A DNA stretch of 64,000 nucleotides from Bromus sterilis. Its lineage: Eukaryota > Streptophyta > Magnoliopsida > Poales > Poaceae. Both the position numbers and the translations under genes were made by a program. This document shows positions 49,555 to 60,458 of this stretch, piece after piece. The notes under the pieces are model-generated. The model was not told where the DNA came from. It saw nothing but the letters and a program-made list of their open reading frames with translations, and made no database searches. The first letter of the stretch is position 1; each line of letters begins with the position of its first letter. Location: assembly GCA_950022295.1 (NCBI GenBank), contig OX465595.1:221057770-221121769 (forward strand), written 5' to 3'.

Positions 49555-50444
49555 GCAAGAACCTACACAATGGATCATACTACTTAGTGGATCTACGAGA
49601 GTCGTCCAAGTCACAAACATCTAGGGAGGAAATGCCTCGACCGTGAAACATCGCTCAGCTCCGTCCCTACTACATGTAGTACCAATGGTATAGTTGTTAC
49701 ACTTATTCCACTACCTCTCTCTCTCTCCCCCTTTATTTGTAAAGTAAAAAAGAAGTTGACTCCATGAGGGACATCTCTGTTTATTCACCTTTACTATAAT
49801 AGTTCAGTTTTCCCCTTTATTTTTTTATCCTGACCTAAAATATTTTTTCTTTCTTGAGTTAGTCTATTATGACTTAATACTTCCTATAATCTTGATGCAC
49901 AATCACACTCAGATGGCCTAGTGGTATCGACCTTGGATTCAATCAATAACGGCTCTATAAGACGCCATGTTGACCCTGAACCTAAGTCATAATAACACTA
50001 GAACAAGTCATGTGACGCCGGCTTACGGAGAAGTTTTGACCTAAATGCACTATGTGATCAGTAATTCCTTTTCGCAAGTCAATGAGAAGCATCCTATCAT
50101 GGAGCTGGCTGCCTTGCACTTACTTGATTAAAGGCTACTTCTCAGTCATGCGTACAGTCGACTTCTATATGAGCTATTTACTAATTAGTACTAAATTTCT
50201 TTCGCAAACAAATAAACACTTGCACTTCCATAGAGAAAAATCTTTCAACTTAGTAAAATTCTTCTTTCACTTTAAAACAATGGGAGAACCTACATACAAA
50301 AATTTAGGATCTCCTACTACTTCTTGGACCCGACTCTTTCACCTGACCGGGTTTCTCAACTCCGGGCTTGGGGGCTGGTGTCATAGGAGGAGTTGATAGA
50401 CTCGCCAATCGCATCCGGAAGCCACTTGGCTTTAGGTTTACAGG
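49555..50444 (+). other. Element C 3' region, no sense gene seen
   Basis: Short remnants of the integrase C-terminus to about 49680, a CT-rich run (49712-49733), then text without a recognisable ORF. A 104-codon ORF at 50082-50396 shows no domain. Confidence 0.5.
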
Positions 50445-52936
50445 TTAAGGAGTCGGCATAGGACGCTTTTGACCTTGTTCATGATAGCCGGACTCAAAAC
50501 TTTCCACATTGATGTCGTCCGCTATGATTGAAGTTTCAATGCGAGTTTCCCTTACGACTTGCTGGTAATCTTCCTTCTCAGATAAATGAACGTCGGCTCT
50601 TCTCGCTGGAATTCCCTCCACTAGTTGTGACGGCTCAAAGGAAGGAATGTAAATCTTGCATAAATCAAGAGCCCTCATAGTAACTTGACGACAAGCCGAT
50701 CTCTTGGACTCCTGGATCCAAGCAGGCACCTTCAATAGCTCTTCCAACATATTGGAAACGGCCCGGGGGATCTTAGGAAAGTTAGAGGAAAAGGATAATC
50801 GCTCGACATCCACCAGTATGGAGGTCCCGGACAACATCGATGATCGCCTTTAGCTTGTTTGCTGGCGACTCTGCTATTACTGGGTTCTCTGAACCTACCA
50901 AAAAAACAACAAATAAAGATGAATAACGAACAAATAAAAGTGAGCTACTTCTCACAAACGGCTAGTGCAATAGTCGCTTACCAAAAAAACCTTGACCACT
51001 TTTGTATCTTTGGCCTAGGGCAACCTCTTTGTCCTCCCTGTGTTTTAATTTAACTTCCAGCTGCTCCATTTGTTTGTCCTTTTTCAACAAGCCAGCTTGA
51101 GTAGTTTTCAGCAAACACACCATCATTTTATGACGATCCATGAGCAAAGTTATCCGTCTTTCAGCTTCTTTAAACCGACACACTTGATGGATAACTCGTT
51201 TCTTCAACATAGCAACGACATTTCCAGAGTTGTCAGAAATATCCTGCACATCAAAAATACACTGAACTATATTTTAATGACCCGGAACAATGGTACATAT
51301 CATTATACTGACTCATTGGGGCTACACTGGCTACAACACAAGTATATAAATTACCTCGTATTTTATTTTCATATGAACAAGGACGTCTCAGTGACGATCC
51401 ATATGACCCATGAGATCGTTATATAACTTAGGTAAAGTAAGCTCCTTGACCAAGGGAGTCGATATTTCTTTACTACTTGACTCGGGTTCTTCTTATTCAT
51501 GAGGCTGAGTCATTAGCGCCGAAAGACCCAAAAGATCTCGATGATTAGCATGTACCCGGAAAACAGACAAAAACACACATCACTACACAACCAGGAAACA
51601 TGAAGGAAAAATAAAACTTACCTTTTGGCTATTCAGAAGTATAAAGAGTCTTCATCTGACAAATCAATGACAAGAGCCGACTCTGGTCGACTCGAATGAA
51701 CAGGAGGAGAAAGCCGACTGGGCGAAATTATATCGTCTGGGCGATATAAATCATCGGAGTCAGATGACTCAACCCTTCGACTTTTCACCGGCTCTTCCCG
51801 CTGAATGTGTTAGAAATGATCAAACAGATTTGGAAGGATCTCGACAAAATAAACAAGAAAGGTAGAAAACGATACCCCATCCTCAAAGGAATCTTCCAGA
51901 TCTTCGTCATGACTAGCATCATACTCATACACGTCACCGCCGGTGAATTCATCACTATCATCATCATAACCCAATGCAATAAATGGGGTATTTACCAAGG
52001 TCCATTGATCCGGCTCCTACGTGAAATATACAACTAGTCAAGCAATGAATGACTTCATCAATAAATCAAATATGCTGGGCATTCAAGAGACTCGACTAAA
52101 ATAAAAAGGAGTCGTAAGGTAATTCATTTCATAATTGACGGGTTTGCCTTTTTACATAAGTCGACTAGCCCAATATCCTTAGGAGGCATCATCACACACA
52201 GCGGAAATTAAATCTTAGGTCAACTTGCGAGCGTGCCTTGGGATCGACTTGACGTCTCTGACATCTCTCTCTTAGCTGGAGTAGCTATCACCACCTACAT
52301 CACCATGGATGCCTTCATCAGACAACAAGTCAAGGGAGCCAGAGCTAGTGATGATTCGGCCGCTTTGTTGCTTGCGGCAGGAGAACCACGAGAATCGTCT
52401 TCATCTTTAGAGTCGGCTTCACTAGTACTTTCTGCGCAGCACTCCAGGAGATCACCATGAGCAATAAAGGCCTTCACCAACAGGGTGTATTTTCCATCAA
52501 ACCTGCAGCAGAGGCAATATCCCCTATGCAGATCGTACCAATGAGCAAAGGTTTTCCACCCTTTTCCCAGGAACATTGAGGCTCCTTCCTCGAAATTTTC
52601 CTCCACCCAGATAGGGCCATACAGGCATCCATCGACGCGCAGGAACAGACCTGAGGGCTCGAGGTCCGCCATGGCAATGGCGAAGTAGAGAGGAAGCTCG
52701 ATACGACTACGAATGCGGGAGTGGATGTTTACCATGAAGTCCTGGTTGGCGACCCCTTCGTGGGCTGCCGGATTGTGAATGGTGGACACAGCTCCTCCAC
52801 GACCACTGCAACCACGCCCAACATGATCGCCGCGACCACGACCACGGCGGCCGCGACCCCTGGTGCCATGGCTTGTACCAGGGCTTGTCCCTTCGGGTTC
52901 ACAGAGACGAAGCTTGGGGGCCATGGAGAGGGGCAT
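50445..52936 (-). pseudogene. Antisense, intron-containing ORF with B3-like domain in element C
   Basis: Exon 1, 52936 to about 52295: RG-rich basic start (residues 26-48), then residues 80-165 with the pattern of a plant B3 DNA-binding domain (FLGKGWKTFAHWYDLHRGY, then CRFDGKYTLLVKAF), then an acidic stretch. Exon 2, 52017-51876, acidic. Exon 3, 51800-51622. Exon 4, 51243-50982, coiled coil. Exon 5, 50894-50445. All inner boundaries have AG/GT ends (donors GTATCG, GTAAGT, GTAAGC). Exons 2-3 and 4-5 join in phase. A TGA near the end of exon 3 and a frame break near 50830 disable it; the exon 1 donor is unresolved. Tat elements are known to carry extra antisense ORFs. Exon structure and B3 call are my reading. 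Confidence 0.6.
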
Positions 52937-53322
52937 GGGGAAAATGAAGAAGGAGATGAAGAAGAGGGGATGTGCTGATGAATCGTGCCCACACTGCGGT
53001 TTAAATAACCAAGGTTAGGGGTATAACAGTAAAATCATCAACGACGGAGGTAAAGATTCCCACGTCAGGCATTAAATCCTGGAGCTCGTCGGTTCCCGAC
53101 ACGACGGGACTTAACAATGATGCTTCGATAATCGTGAGAATAAAGATTGCGTTCACACTCCTGTTTAAATCTTTGGACGATACGTATTCTATGTTGGTTA
53201 ACTTGAAGAAAAAATGGATTGTCGACTCTTCAAAGAAAAAAAAGAGAGGGGAATCACCAAACTAAAGAGGGGAGTTCCCTAATATTTCCATGAAGTCGGC
53301 TTTACGCTAATCTTCGGGGTAC
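52937..53322. other. Element C region before the 3' LTR, holds a possible antisense promoter
   Basis: No CDS. Minus-strand TTATTTAAA at about 53000-53008, 65 bases upstream of the antisense ATG, could serve as a TATA element. The PPT-like ATCTTCGGGGTAC precedes the LTR. Confidence 0.45.
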
Positions 53323-53787
53323 TGTCGGTGGGATAATTCAGAGACCTGGAAGAAATAATCAAGAGGCCTTATTGCTCAAGACAAAAGGGAGTCGACCTAT
53401 GGGCCGACTCAATCTAGAAGAAGGTCCAGAGAAGATACCACCTGCAAACTGTTCGTATTACAAGACAAAGATCGATACACAAGGAAGAAGCCGACCTAGC
53501 TTGGAGGACAAGACAATCGTCGACGGAATAGAATAGGACTCCAAGTTGTGTTGTTATTGGACTCATTGTAAAACCCTAGGAACCGGTGTGTATATAAGCC
53601 GAGGTCCTGGGATGTCCTAAGGGTGCATCATCTTAGATTAGTTCTTGAGACACTGGCAACTTCTAGCGCCCTTGTGATCGAGATCTCCCACATATAATAC
53701 AAGAAATGCAGGAAGTAGGTCTTTACCTCATCGAGGGGCTAAACCTGGGTAAATCCATGTGTCTCTCTTGTACCGACTCTCCATCAA
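53323..53787 (+). repeat. 3' LTR of element C
   Basis: Starts TGTCGGTGGGATAATTC; end set at CTCTCCATCA (uncertain by about 10 bases). Its second half matches window bases 1-285. TATA box at 53591-53598. Confidence 0.75.
53591..53598 (+). promoter_or_regulatory. TATA box of the C-family LTR
   Basis: TATATAAG followed by GCCGAGGTCCT; the same block is conserved at 83-90. Confidence 0.65.
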
Positions 53788-54606
53788 TCGACTCTTCCTC
53801 CACGTATCCACTCGTAGCCAAGGCCTCGCTTTAAGTTCTCCAATGAGGACATCTGCATGTTTTTCCCACGACAGGCCCGTAGAAAGGGATGCCACGGTAG
53901 CTGAGAACATTCACAATGCTGATCGCGATAACTCCACCAGCATGGACATCGGCGCCCAGGACATGGGTACCCGCGAGGAGGGAACCACCAACAATTCGGA
54001 GGTGGCCAAGGAGGGTGAGGCCCCCACAGGAGGTGCAACCGTGAAGGAGGTTGATGCGACCAAGGAGGAGGCCACCGTAGAGGAGGCTGTCAAAGCAGAC
54101 TCCGCCCAGGCAAAGGAAAGCAGGGCAAAGGATGCGTCCATCGAGGAGGAGGGCCGAGAAGGAGGTACACGCTAGTAGTTTCGTTCCTCTACGTCGGCGG
54201 GACTAAGCATCAAGGAGCAGTGATATCCTACAAGGGTGACGACACCATCGACAAGGGTGGACAACCCAACCTTCGTTCGACAGCCAGTCCTCGAGACGTC
54301 CATGTGCCCCAGTTGGTCCCTATAATTATTCACCGACCGCAATGGCGCGGCGAGCGGCAACGTCGGTCTGCTCAGGGGGAATTTCTCCAAGTAACGTACC
54401 AAGCTATCGACAAGATTGGTGCAGAATTAGAGACTAAGGAGGGCGTGCTCGCCGTGGATAGCTACAAGCTCGTAGTAGCTTGGCGCATGTCCCATGAGTG
54501 CTTTATCATCTCTTGTCGGGAGAACCAGGTTGTGCGCAGGCAACTCGAGGTTATGCGCAAGGAGGCAAAAGGACCCGCTGATGCAAGTGAACTGCGGAAT
54601 ATAACA
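53788..54606 (+). other. Unassigned acidic ORF remnant
   Basis: About 115 codons to 54175 are rich in E, A, T and K with near-repeats (EVAKEGEAP, EVDATKEEATVEEAVKA), then another open stretch 54220-54606 in a different frame. No known domain. The composition resembles the additional ORFs of Tat-type elements. It is the flank into which C and D inserted, so it probably belongs to an older element, perhaps the one whose coiled-coil remnant appears at 62171. That link is a guess. Confidence 0.35.
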
Positions 54607-55015
54607 TGGTGAGGTACCTAGGATTTCATAGAGGAGGAAGAATATGGCGCGCTGGTAGATTCGGACGGCTGACAAGTGACACATGGGACATGATTTACCA
54701 AACTTCAGGACCCCGGAGGAAAAACCCTACATGCTACTTGTTAGATCTGGTATTGGTGACGGGGAGGTGGAGGTTTTACAATGAGTTGTGCATCTTTGGG
54801 GGTACCCCTGCCTGGCGTTATATAGATATCCAGGTAGGGGTTTACATGAGTCCTAGTTAACTACGAATTGTAGTCCTTGTCTTGGGCTTCATATCTTGTT
54901 CCGTCATGTTGGTTCATCCGAGTGAGTTTCAAGTGGGCTCGTGAGGCTTTTGGTGGGCCGACGGTCTTGACACGTATCGGGTATAGTCATGGTGGGGACC
55001 CGCGGGGTATTCCCA
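54607..55015 (-). repeat. 3' LTR of D
   Basis: Aligns with 58169-58444 plus 59277-59450. Contains a TTATATAGATA stretch near 54819 (plus strand). Confidence 0.8.
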
Positions 55016-55020
55016 AGTTA

Positions 55021-55032
55021 GTAGCCCCCAAG
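55021..55032 (-). other. Polypurine tract of D
   Basis: Minus strand CTTGGGGGCTAC, five bases before the LTR start, a Tat-like PPT. Confidence 0.7.
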
Positions 55033-58000
55033 TGCATGGGTGACTCGTAGAGACACCTAGGGACTCACAATTGGAATGATGTCAGGTGTGTGTCACAATA
55101 CGGGTTTTACATGGTCGGAAGTGCATCGTACCAATACTACGCATATGGTGACTATGTTTGGGGATGTCGACATAAAGGGCCTGGAACGCTTGTGTGATCG
55201 GGTCCAGTGAATTGCTCTAGTGGCAAAAACCTCAGTAGTCACAATCAAGCTCGAGTTCACGAACTCGAACCTGGATACGGCCGGGGCGGAGGGCTTACAG
55301 AGTTGAACCTCCAACAATGTATATGACCCAACACATCCGTCGATATTTTCATCATACCTTCGATATGGAAAAGTACAAAAGTGAAGTCGCAATGTGGCAA
55401 GTCCTGGCCCGACTGACAAATCAGTGGGGTCTTACCTACACATCGTAGACGTGGCATCCAGAGTGTTGTTGCAACCTGGAACAGAGGAAGAGGCAAGCGC
55501 CTTTATAGTGTTTGTGAGCCATGGGGTATGCGAGTGAGTAATCAAATGTTTGTTTAGTAAGAACTCAGAAGTACGTCGAGTAAGCACTCGAAATGATCGT
55601 CAAACGATCTTTCAAAAGTTATCGCCGAGTGAGCACTCGAGGTGTCGTTGGGTGAGTACCCAAAATGTTGGCGAGTGGGAACTCAAGCCTTCGTTGAATG
55701 AAGTACTCTAGACGTTGGCGAGTGAGCACTCGATACTTCGTTGAATGATGAGTCGAGACATTTGTCTAGTGAGTACTCAAGACTTTGTTGAGTGTTTAGT
55801 CAAGCCGATGGCGAGCGAGAACTCGGCTTTTCATCGAGTGCTTGATCTTGTATCCATACATCATTTGCTAATGAGCGGTCGAAGTTGTCGCGAGTATGCT
55901 CTTGATGGTAGTATTTGGATGAAGTATCAAAAATGCAATCTAACAGTCACCAACTTGAAAGTGCATCGAGTTCGTCTTCTTGTAGGATGTGTGAGCAACA
56001 CTCGTCGGGTGCACGCCAACGCTCCCGATAGGATTAGCCCTCGTGGGTATGGTTGACTCGCAGAGTCGAGCATAGGCTCAGGTTGTTCTAAAGCTAACGC
56101 CGATGTGAGTTTCTTGGCCTGTACGGCGCAACCCCTGAGTGTCAGGTGCAGTTCTTGCGCATCATTTTATCAGGAAATAGTCGATGCAGTGGATGAAGTG
56201 CGGTGCTTAGCCAAAAATCAGTCGAAGCGGTGGTACTTGTGCGATGGAGCTCGGCATGGGAGAGCCCGTACAAAGGAGCTCGGCGCGGGAAGATTCGCGA
56301 GAAAGGGCTGGGATTTATCGATGAACCGGAACTCATGAAGGATACGAAAAAATTTCAATAAGCCGGAATCTGAGCCGAGATTTTTATTAATTTACCGGAA
56401 TCTGAGCCAAAATTTTTGCAATGAACCGGAATCTGAGCCAAGATTTTTGCAATGAACCAGAATCTCATAAATGATCCAAGATTTTTGTAATGCCTTTGAA
56501 AGATTTGTTGATTTGTCCTTAATTTCATGCAAAACCAGCGCATATAGCCCCCGGTCTTAAGTTTACTTGAGGAGTTAGAAGAGACTCTTTGCTGCATAGA
56601 TTTAAGATAGCTCATGGGTGTCGTGTGCGACCGAAGCAGGTTTAAAATATGAAAAAGAAAAAAATTCAACTTGTAGCAGAGGGACTTAGGGTTGTGTGAG
56701 CCTGCGTAGATGAGGCGTGGGCGTAGTTTTCAATTTTGAGTCGATTGATGAGGCGGATTGGATGCAGCGGATGGAGTCAACGCGGGGGAGTTGTATAGCG
56801 TGTAGCCGAAAGGACTCGACGCGGTGAAGTTGTGTGTCGTGGAACGAAAGGAGTCGACGCGTAGGGCGGAGTTGATGTAGCAGACGGTCTTGATGAGGAT
56901 TATAGACTTGATGCGGCGGACGGAGTTGACACGACGGATATTGCTCGGTGTGGCGCTCTATGGAGGCGATGCAGTGGATGGAGTCGACATACTGGCGACT
57001 GGAATGTTCAGCACCCGAGTCCACCTTGCCGAGTGAGTGGACGAGGCGAAGTCGCTAAATGCACCATGGTCGCCTGATCGGGTACAGAGGTGAGTTTGTT
57101 GTTTGTTGATGAAGTGCCAACAGTTTTGTTTATTGATGAAGTGCCAGGCCCCGAGGGTCGAGGCGGATGGGTCGCGTGGAGGATTCGCACGACGTGTAGC
57201 CGGACAGAGTCGGCGCGGCGCATGGACTCAATGCGGCGTAGTTGCACAACGTGTAACCGAAAGGACTCAAAGCGCTGGGCGAAGTCAACGCGGTGAGGTT
57301 GATGAAGGAATTGGAGTTGATACGGTGGGAGGAGTCGATGAGTTTGTTGTCATTGTTGATGTCGAAAACGCCAGCTCCCAAGCATCAAATGCGCTTCGTG
57401 GTACTTGCGATTGGCCCGCTCCACGCGGGATCCGTCTATTTGCTCTGTGTGGTGTCGTTGCGATGAAGCGAGTCGAAGTAGAAGCCTTGCGAGTCACCCA
57501 AGGTGTGCCAAGTTGAAGTAGAAGCCTTGCGAGTCACAATTGAAACCCGGATTCGCGACCTTGCGTGGATCTGAAAAATAACTACAGTTCGTGAGCCATC
57601 GACGGAGATCTAAACGTTGGAAGTTTCTCAATTTTTTGTGGTGGTGCGGGATTGAATTCCGCACGTTTTCGCAGGGGCGATTGCCGCGCTAATTTATAAG
57701 CCATTGTCAGAAATTATTTTCCCGAAGTCGCGCGTAGTTCTGTCAGATTTTGATAGCGCTTCATTGCGGGAGTCACCCAGGGAGATCCAGCCGTTGGAAT
57801 TCACTGAAATTTTAACATCTTGTGGGCAACTTAAGTGATCGTCGAGATGAGTTTCGAGTCGATTTTGGGTACGTTCAAAACACAGAAGTTCTTCCTATCC
57901 TGCAGGGTGCGCGTGAGGGTTATTTTTGAGGTTGATCTTCGAGTCGCCCGATTGAACTTTTTTGTGTTTTCTCCTTCAACTTGGTGTAGATCTTGATGTA

Positions 58001-58120
58001 TTTGTTGAAGTTTCCGAGGTTGCAATGAAACCGAGTTGGATCGAGTGCCTCCAAAGTCGACGGATCGTCGGTTGTTGATGTAGATTGGAGCCGCCGAATC
58101 CGTGATTCCAACATGTGTTC
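55033..58120 (-). repeat. Interior of D: dispersed and tandem short repeats, no protein genes
   Basis: Three blocks. 55560-55850: about ten copies of a CGAGTGAGCACTCG-like palindrome at 40-50 base spacing. 56350-56490: four copies of a ~31-bp unit (aatgaaccggaatctgagcc start). 56700-57340: many gcggacggagtcgac-like units. A 23-bp repeat occurs at 57475 and 57513. ORFs on either strand are short and made of these repeats. Confidence 0.75.
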
Positions 58121-58139
58121 TTCCCACAGACGGCGCCAA
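58121..58139 (-). other. Primer-binding site of D, Tat type
   Basis: Minus strand TTGGCGCCGTCTGTGGGAA, 30 bases inside the LTR end. The same spacing and leader text (ACCAT-GGATTTGCCA) occur in element E. Confidence 0.8.
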
Positions 58140-58168
58140 TTGACGTGGGTGGACCATGGCAAATCCTA

Positions 58169-59450
58169 TGGTGAGTTACCTAGGGTTTCGTAAAGGAGGA
58201 AGAAGATGATGTGGTGGTAGGTTCGGACAGCTAACAAGCGATACACGGGACATGATTTACCTAGCTTCAGGCACCCGAAGGAAAAACCCTGCATGTTGCT
58301 TGTCTAATCATGTATTGGTGATGGAGAGGTGGAGGTGTTACGGTGTGTCGTACGTCTAGTTGCACATCTAGTTGGGTTGTCTTTGGGGGTACCCCTGCTT
58401 GGCTTTATATAGATAGCCAGATAGGAATTTACATGAGTCCTAATCAATGAAAATAATAGTGTGCTAAACAAAATAGTGACGTTATAGCATGCTACAAGTA
58501 AAATAGCGTTTGAAAGAAAAATGGTTTGATATAGACAAAAATAAAGGATTTTAATAAAAATAAGGAATATAATTTAATAATAAAGAACTAATTAGTTTTA
58601 AGGTAGCCTAACATCAAAGAAACATGGAGCAACATGGGAACAAAAAGTACTTATTCTGAATCAGGTGTTGTTGACATCTCCACTAATAAGTATTAACCTT
58701 TTCCTTATGGTAACCAAAGTACTCCAGGTAACTAGGTAATTAATAAAGTGATGATCAACCAGATGCTTCAAGTTACCACAGATAACTTGCAAATTGCAAG
58801 TTTGCAGCACAACCGAATCAAACAAATTAACATCTAGCAAACTTCCTAATTGAACACACACATCATAGATATGGAAACACAAAGAACTTGCTAGATGCTT
58901 CACTTGTGGGTGGCGCAACTGGATGTACTTTTCGGTGGCGCAGCTGGCTGCTACATCGTGCCACCGCGAACGAGGTAAAATTCACAAGGAATGGGGGAAG
59001 ACCGGTGGAGTTGGAGGAAGTAGTAGCCACTGCCGCATAGGAGCACATGGTCAGATGGAGTGTGGACAAGTGGATAGTTGGAGACTGGATGCGTTGGGTC
59101 AGGTAGATGATTAGCTTTATATAGCATGTTGCATGCTATCCCGTTTTATCATGGTATAGCTTGCTATTTCGCAAATAGCATCACAACGAGCAAAATCGTT
59201 AAAATTTAGTGTTGTCTCTCCTTATATGCTATAGCGCGCTATTAGCGAAGATATATCATGCTATTTTCCATTGGTACTAATTGACTATAAATTGGAGTCC
59301 TTGTATTGCGCTTCAAGTCTTGGCTTTTATGTCTTGTTCCGTCATGTCGGTTCACCCGAATGGGCTTCGAGTGGGCTCGTGAGGCTTCTGGTGGGCCGTC
59401 GGTCTTGACACGCACCAGGTATAGTTATGGTGGGTACCCGCGGGGTATGC
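58169..59450 (-). repeat. 5' LTR of D, interrupted
   Basis: Matches the LTR at 54607-55015 apart from the insertion 58445-59276 and an extra ~30 bases near 58340-58375. Confidence 0.75.
58445..59276. mobile_element. Non-autonomous DNA transposon, ~830 bp, in D's LTR
   Basis: Flanked by CTAAT (58440-58444 and 59277-59281). The ends are imperfect inverted repeats: CAATGAAAATAATAG at the left, CCAATGGAAAATAGC reading inward from the right. Subterminal regions hold palindromic ATAGCATGCTA and TATAGCGCGCTAT motifs. The middle (58880-59110) is GC-richer, without an intact ORF. Size and structure fit a MITE-like or hAT-like element; superfamily not settled. Confidence 0.65.
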
Positions 59451-59972
59451 CCACGGCATCCGCAAAGACGCGATCTCCAATGCCCAGAGGGCACAAATGA
59501 GGTTGCCGAGAAGCAATCTGCCATCGAATTCAACGAGGTGGCGGTGACGGAGCGTGACGAGGGGGTGACCCCACGACTCCTGCGTGTGAGGATACCCGGT
59601 GCGTATGAAGACAGAAGGCCCGCAAGGAGCGCTGATGGGCCTGCGGCTGGCTCTCCCAAGGTACCGACGTAGGAGTGCACGACCAGTATGAAAGGCACAA
59701 CTTGGCGCACAAGGCGAGACTAGGGTTAGGAAACTATCTCTGTAATCGAGGACGGACTCCCCGAGACCTAGCCTAGTATATAAAGGCTGGGAGGGGAGAC
59801 GTCTCGACATCCAATATCCAATCTACTTTCCTGGTCTTGCGAGAACTCGCCTTGACCTTCCTTGTAATCGCCCCCTCACGCAGTAATATCGAGCAGGAAG
59901 TGCCTCTCCTGTTAGCCGACGAGTATCGTCCAACCTGTTCCTTCTCTATGATAAACCCAGGGTCCCTGACCA
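59451..59972 (+). repeat. 5' LTR (end part) of Tat-type element E
   Basis: TATATAAAGG at 59777-59786, downstream leader-like text, and end CTGACCA at 59972 followed by TGGGATTTGCCA. The start is not visible because D abuts it. Confidence 0.65.
59777..59786 (+). promoter_or_regulatory. TATA box of element E LTR
   Basis: TATATAAAGG followed by a purine-rich GCTGGGAGGGGAGACG stretch, about 195 bases before the LTR end; a good LTR promoter position. Confidence 0.6.
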
Positions 59973-60001
59973 TGGGATTTGCCAAGGCTGATCCTCGTCA
60001 A

Positions 60002-60020
60002 TTGCCGCCGTCTGTGGGTA
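60002..60020 (+). other. Primer-binding site of element E, Tat type
   Basis: TTGCCGCCGTCTGTGGGTA, degenerate relative to the TTGGCGCCGTCTGTGGGAA of element D. Confidence 0.75.
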
Positions 60021-60458
60021 GTCCGCAGGTTGGAATCACGATCTCGCCGGCCTCGTCACCAGCATCCGTCAAGGCAGCGACTCCGTCAGCACTCATCGAC
60101 TCCACGACTCGACCATACTCCCATCTGTTTGGGTCTCTCAGCTTCATGGCTCACCTTCCGACCTTTCGACCGGCCTTCGCCGATCTGCGCACTGGCATCA
60201 ACCTGACATTCGGCATGTACCAGATCTACATCAACCATTGGGGAACCCTCCGCCTCACGGATAGCACCTGAGCACCCGCAGCAACAGTCGCTACGGCAGC
60301 AATCGAAGCAACACCCGCCCGCACGGCGACCCTGCGAGTCAGCCACGACTCCCAACTCAACACAAGACGTCGTCACTCGCGACTACTCGAGTGGACCTAC
60401 ACCATGGAAGAAGTGCAACACGCATGCAAGCAGGATAGCAATCAGGACACCGTCCCAG

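Larger units (their letters stand above)
46913..53787 (+). mobile_element. Tat-type Ty3/gypsy element C, 5' half lost
   Basis: Starts inside RT because chromovirus A inserted there and the left half was later deleted. It retains RT, RNase H, a second archaeal-type RNase H, integrase, a ~3.7-kb 3' region with an antisense gene, PPT-like text (ATCTTCGGGGTAC) and the 3' LTR. The second RNase H between RT-RH and integrase is diagnostic of the Tat lineage. Confidence 0.85.
54607..59450 (-). mobile_element. Element D, non-autonomous LTR retrotransposon, minus orientation
   Basis: LTRs at 54607-55015 and 58169-59450 (the latter interrupted by a DNA transposon at 58445-59276), PPT 55021-55032, PBS 58121-58139. 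In minus orientation the LTR starts TGGGMATACCCCGCGG and ends CTCACCA. The interior (55033-58120) has no gag or pol, only repeats. PBS and leader resemble Tat element E (59973-60019), so E-type proteins might have mobilised it. Flanks taaca and cggca do not match, so no clean target duplication. Confidence 0.75.

Noticed and set aside
52721..52978. Plus-strand ORF opposite the B3-like exon
   Set aside because: A threonine/alanine-rich shadow of the antisense exon.
59342..59810. Overlapping 122- and 152-codon minus ORFs
   Set aside because: Span the D/E LTR boundary and an LTR promoter; no domain.
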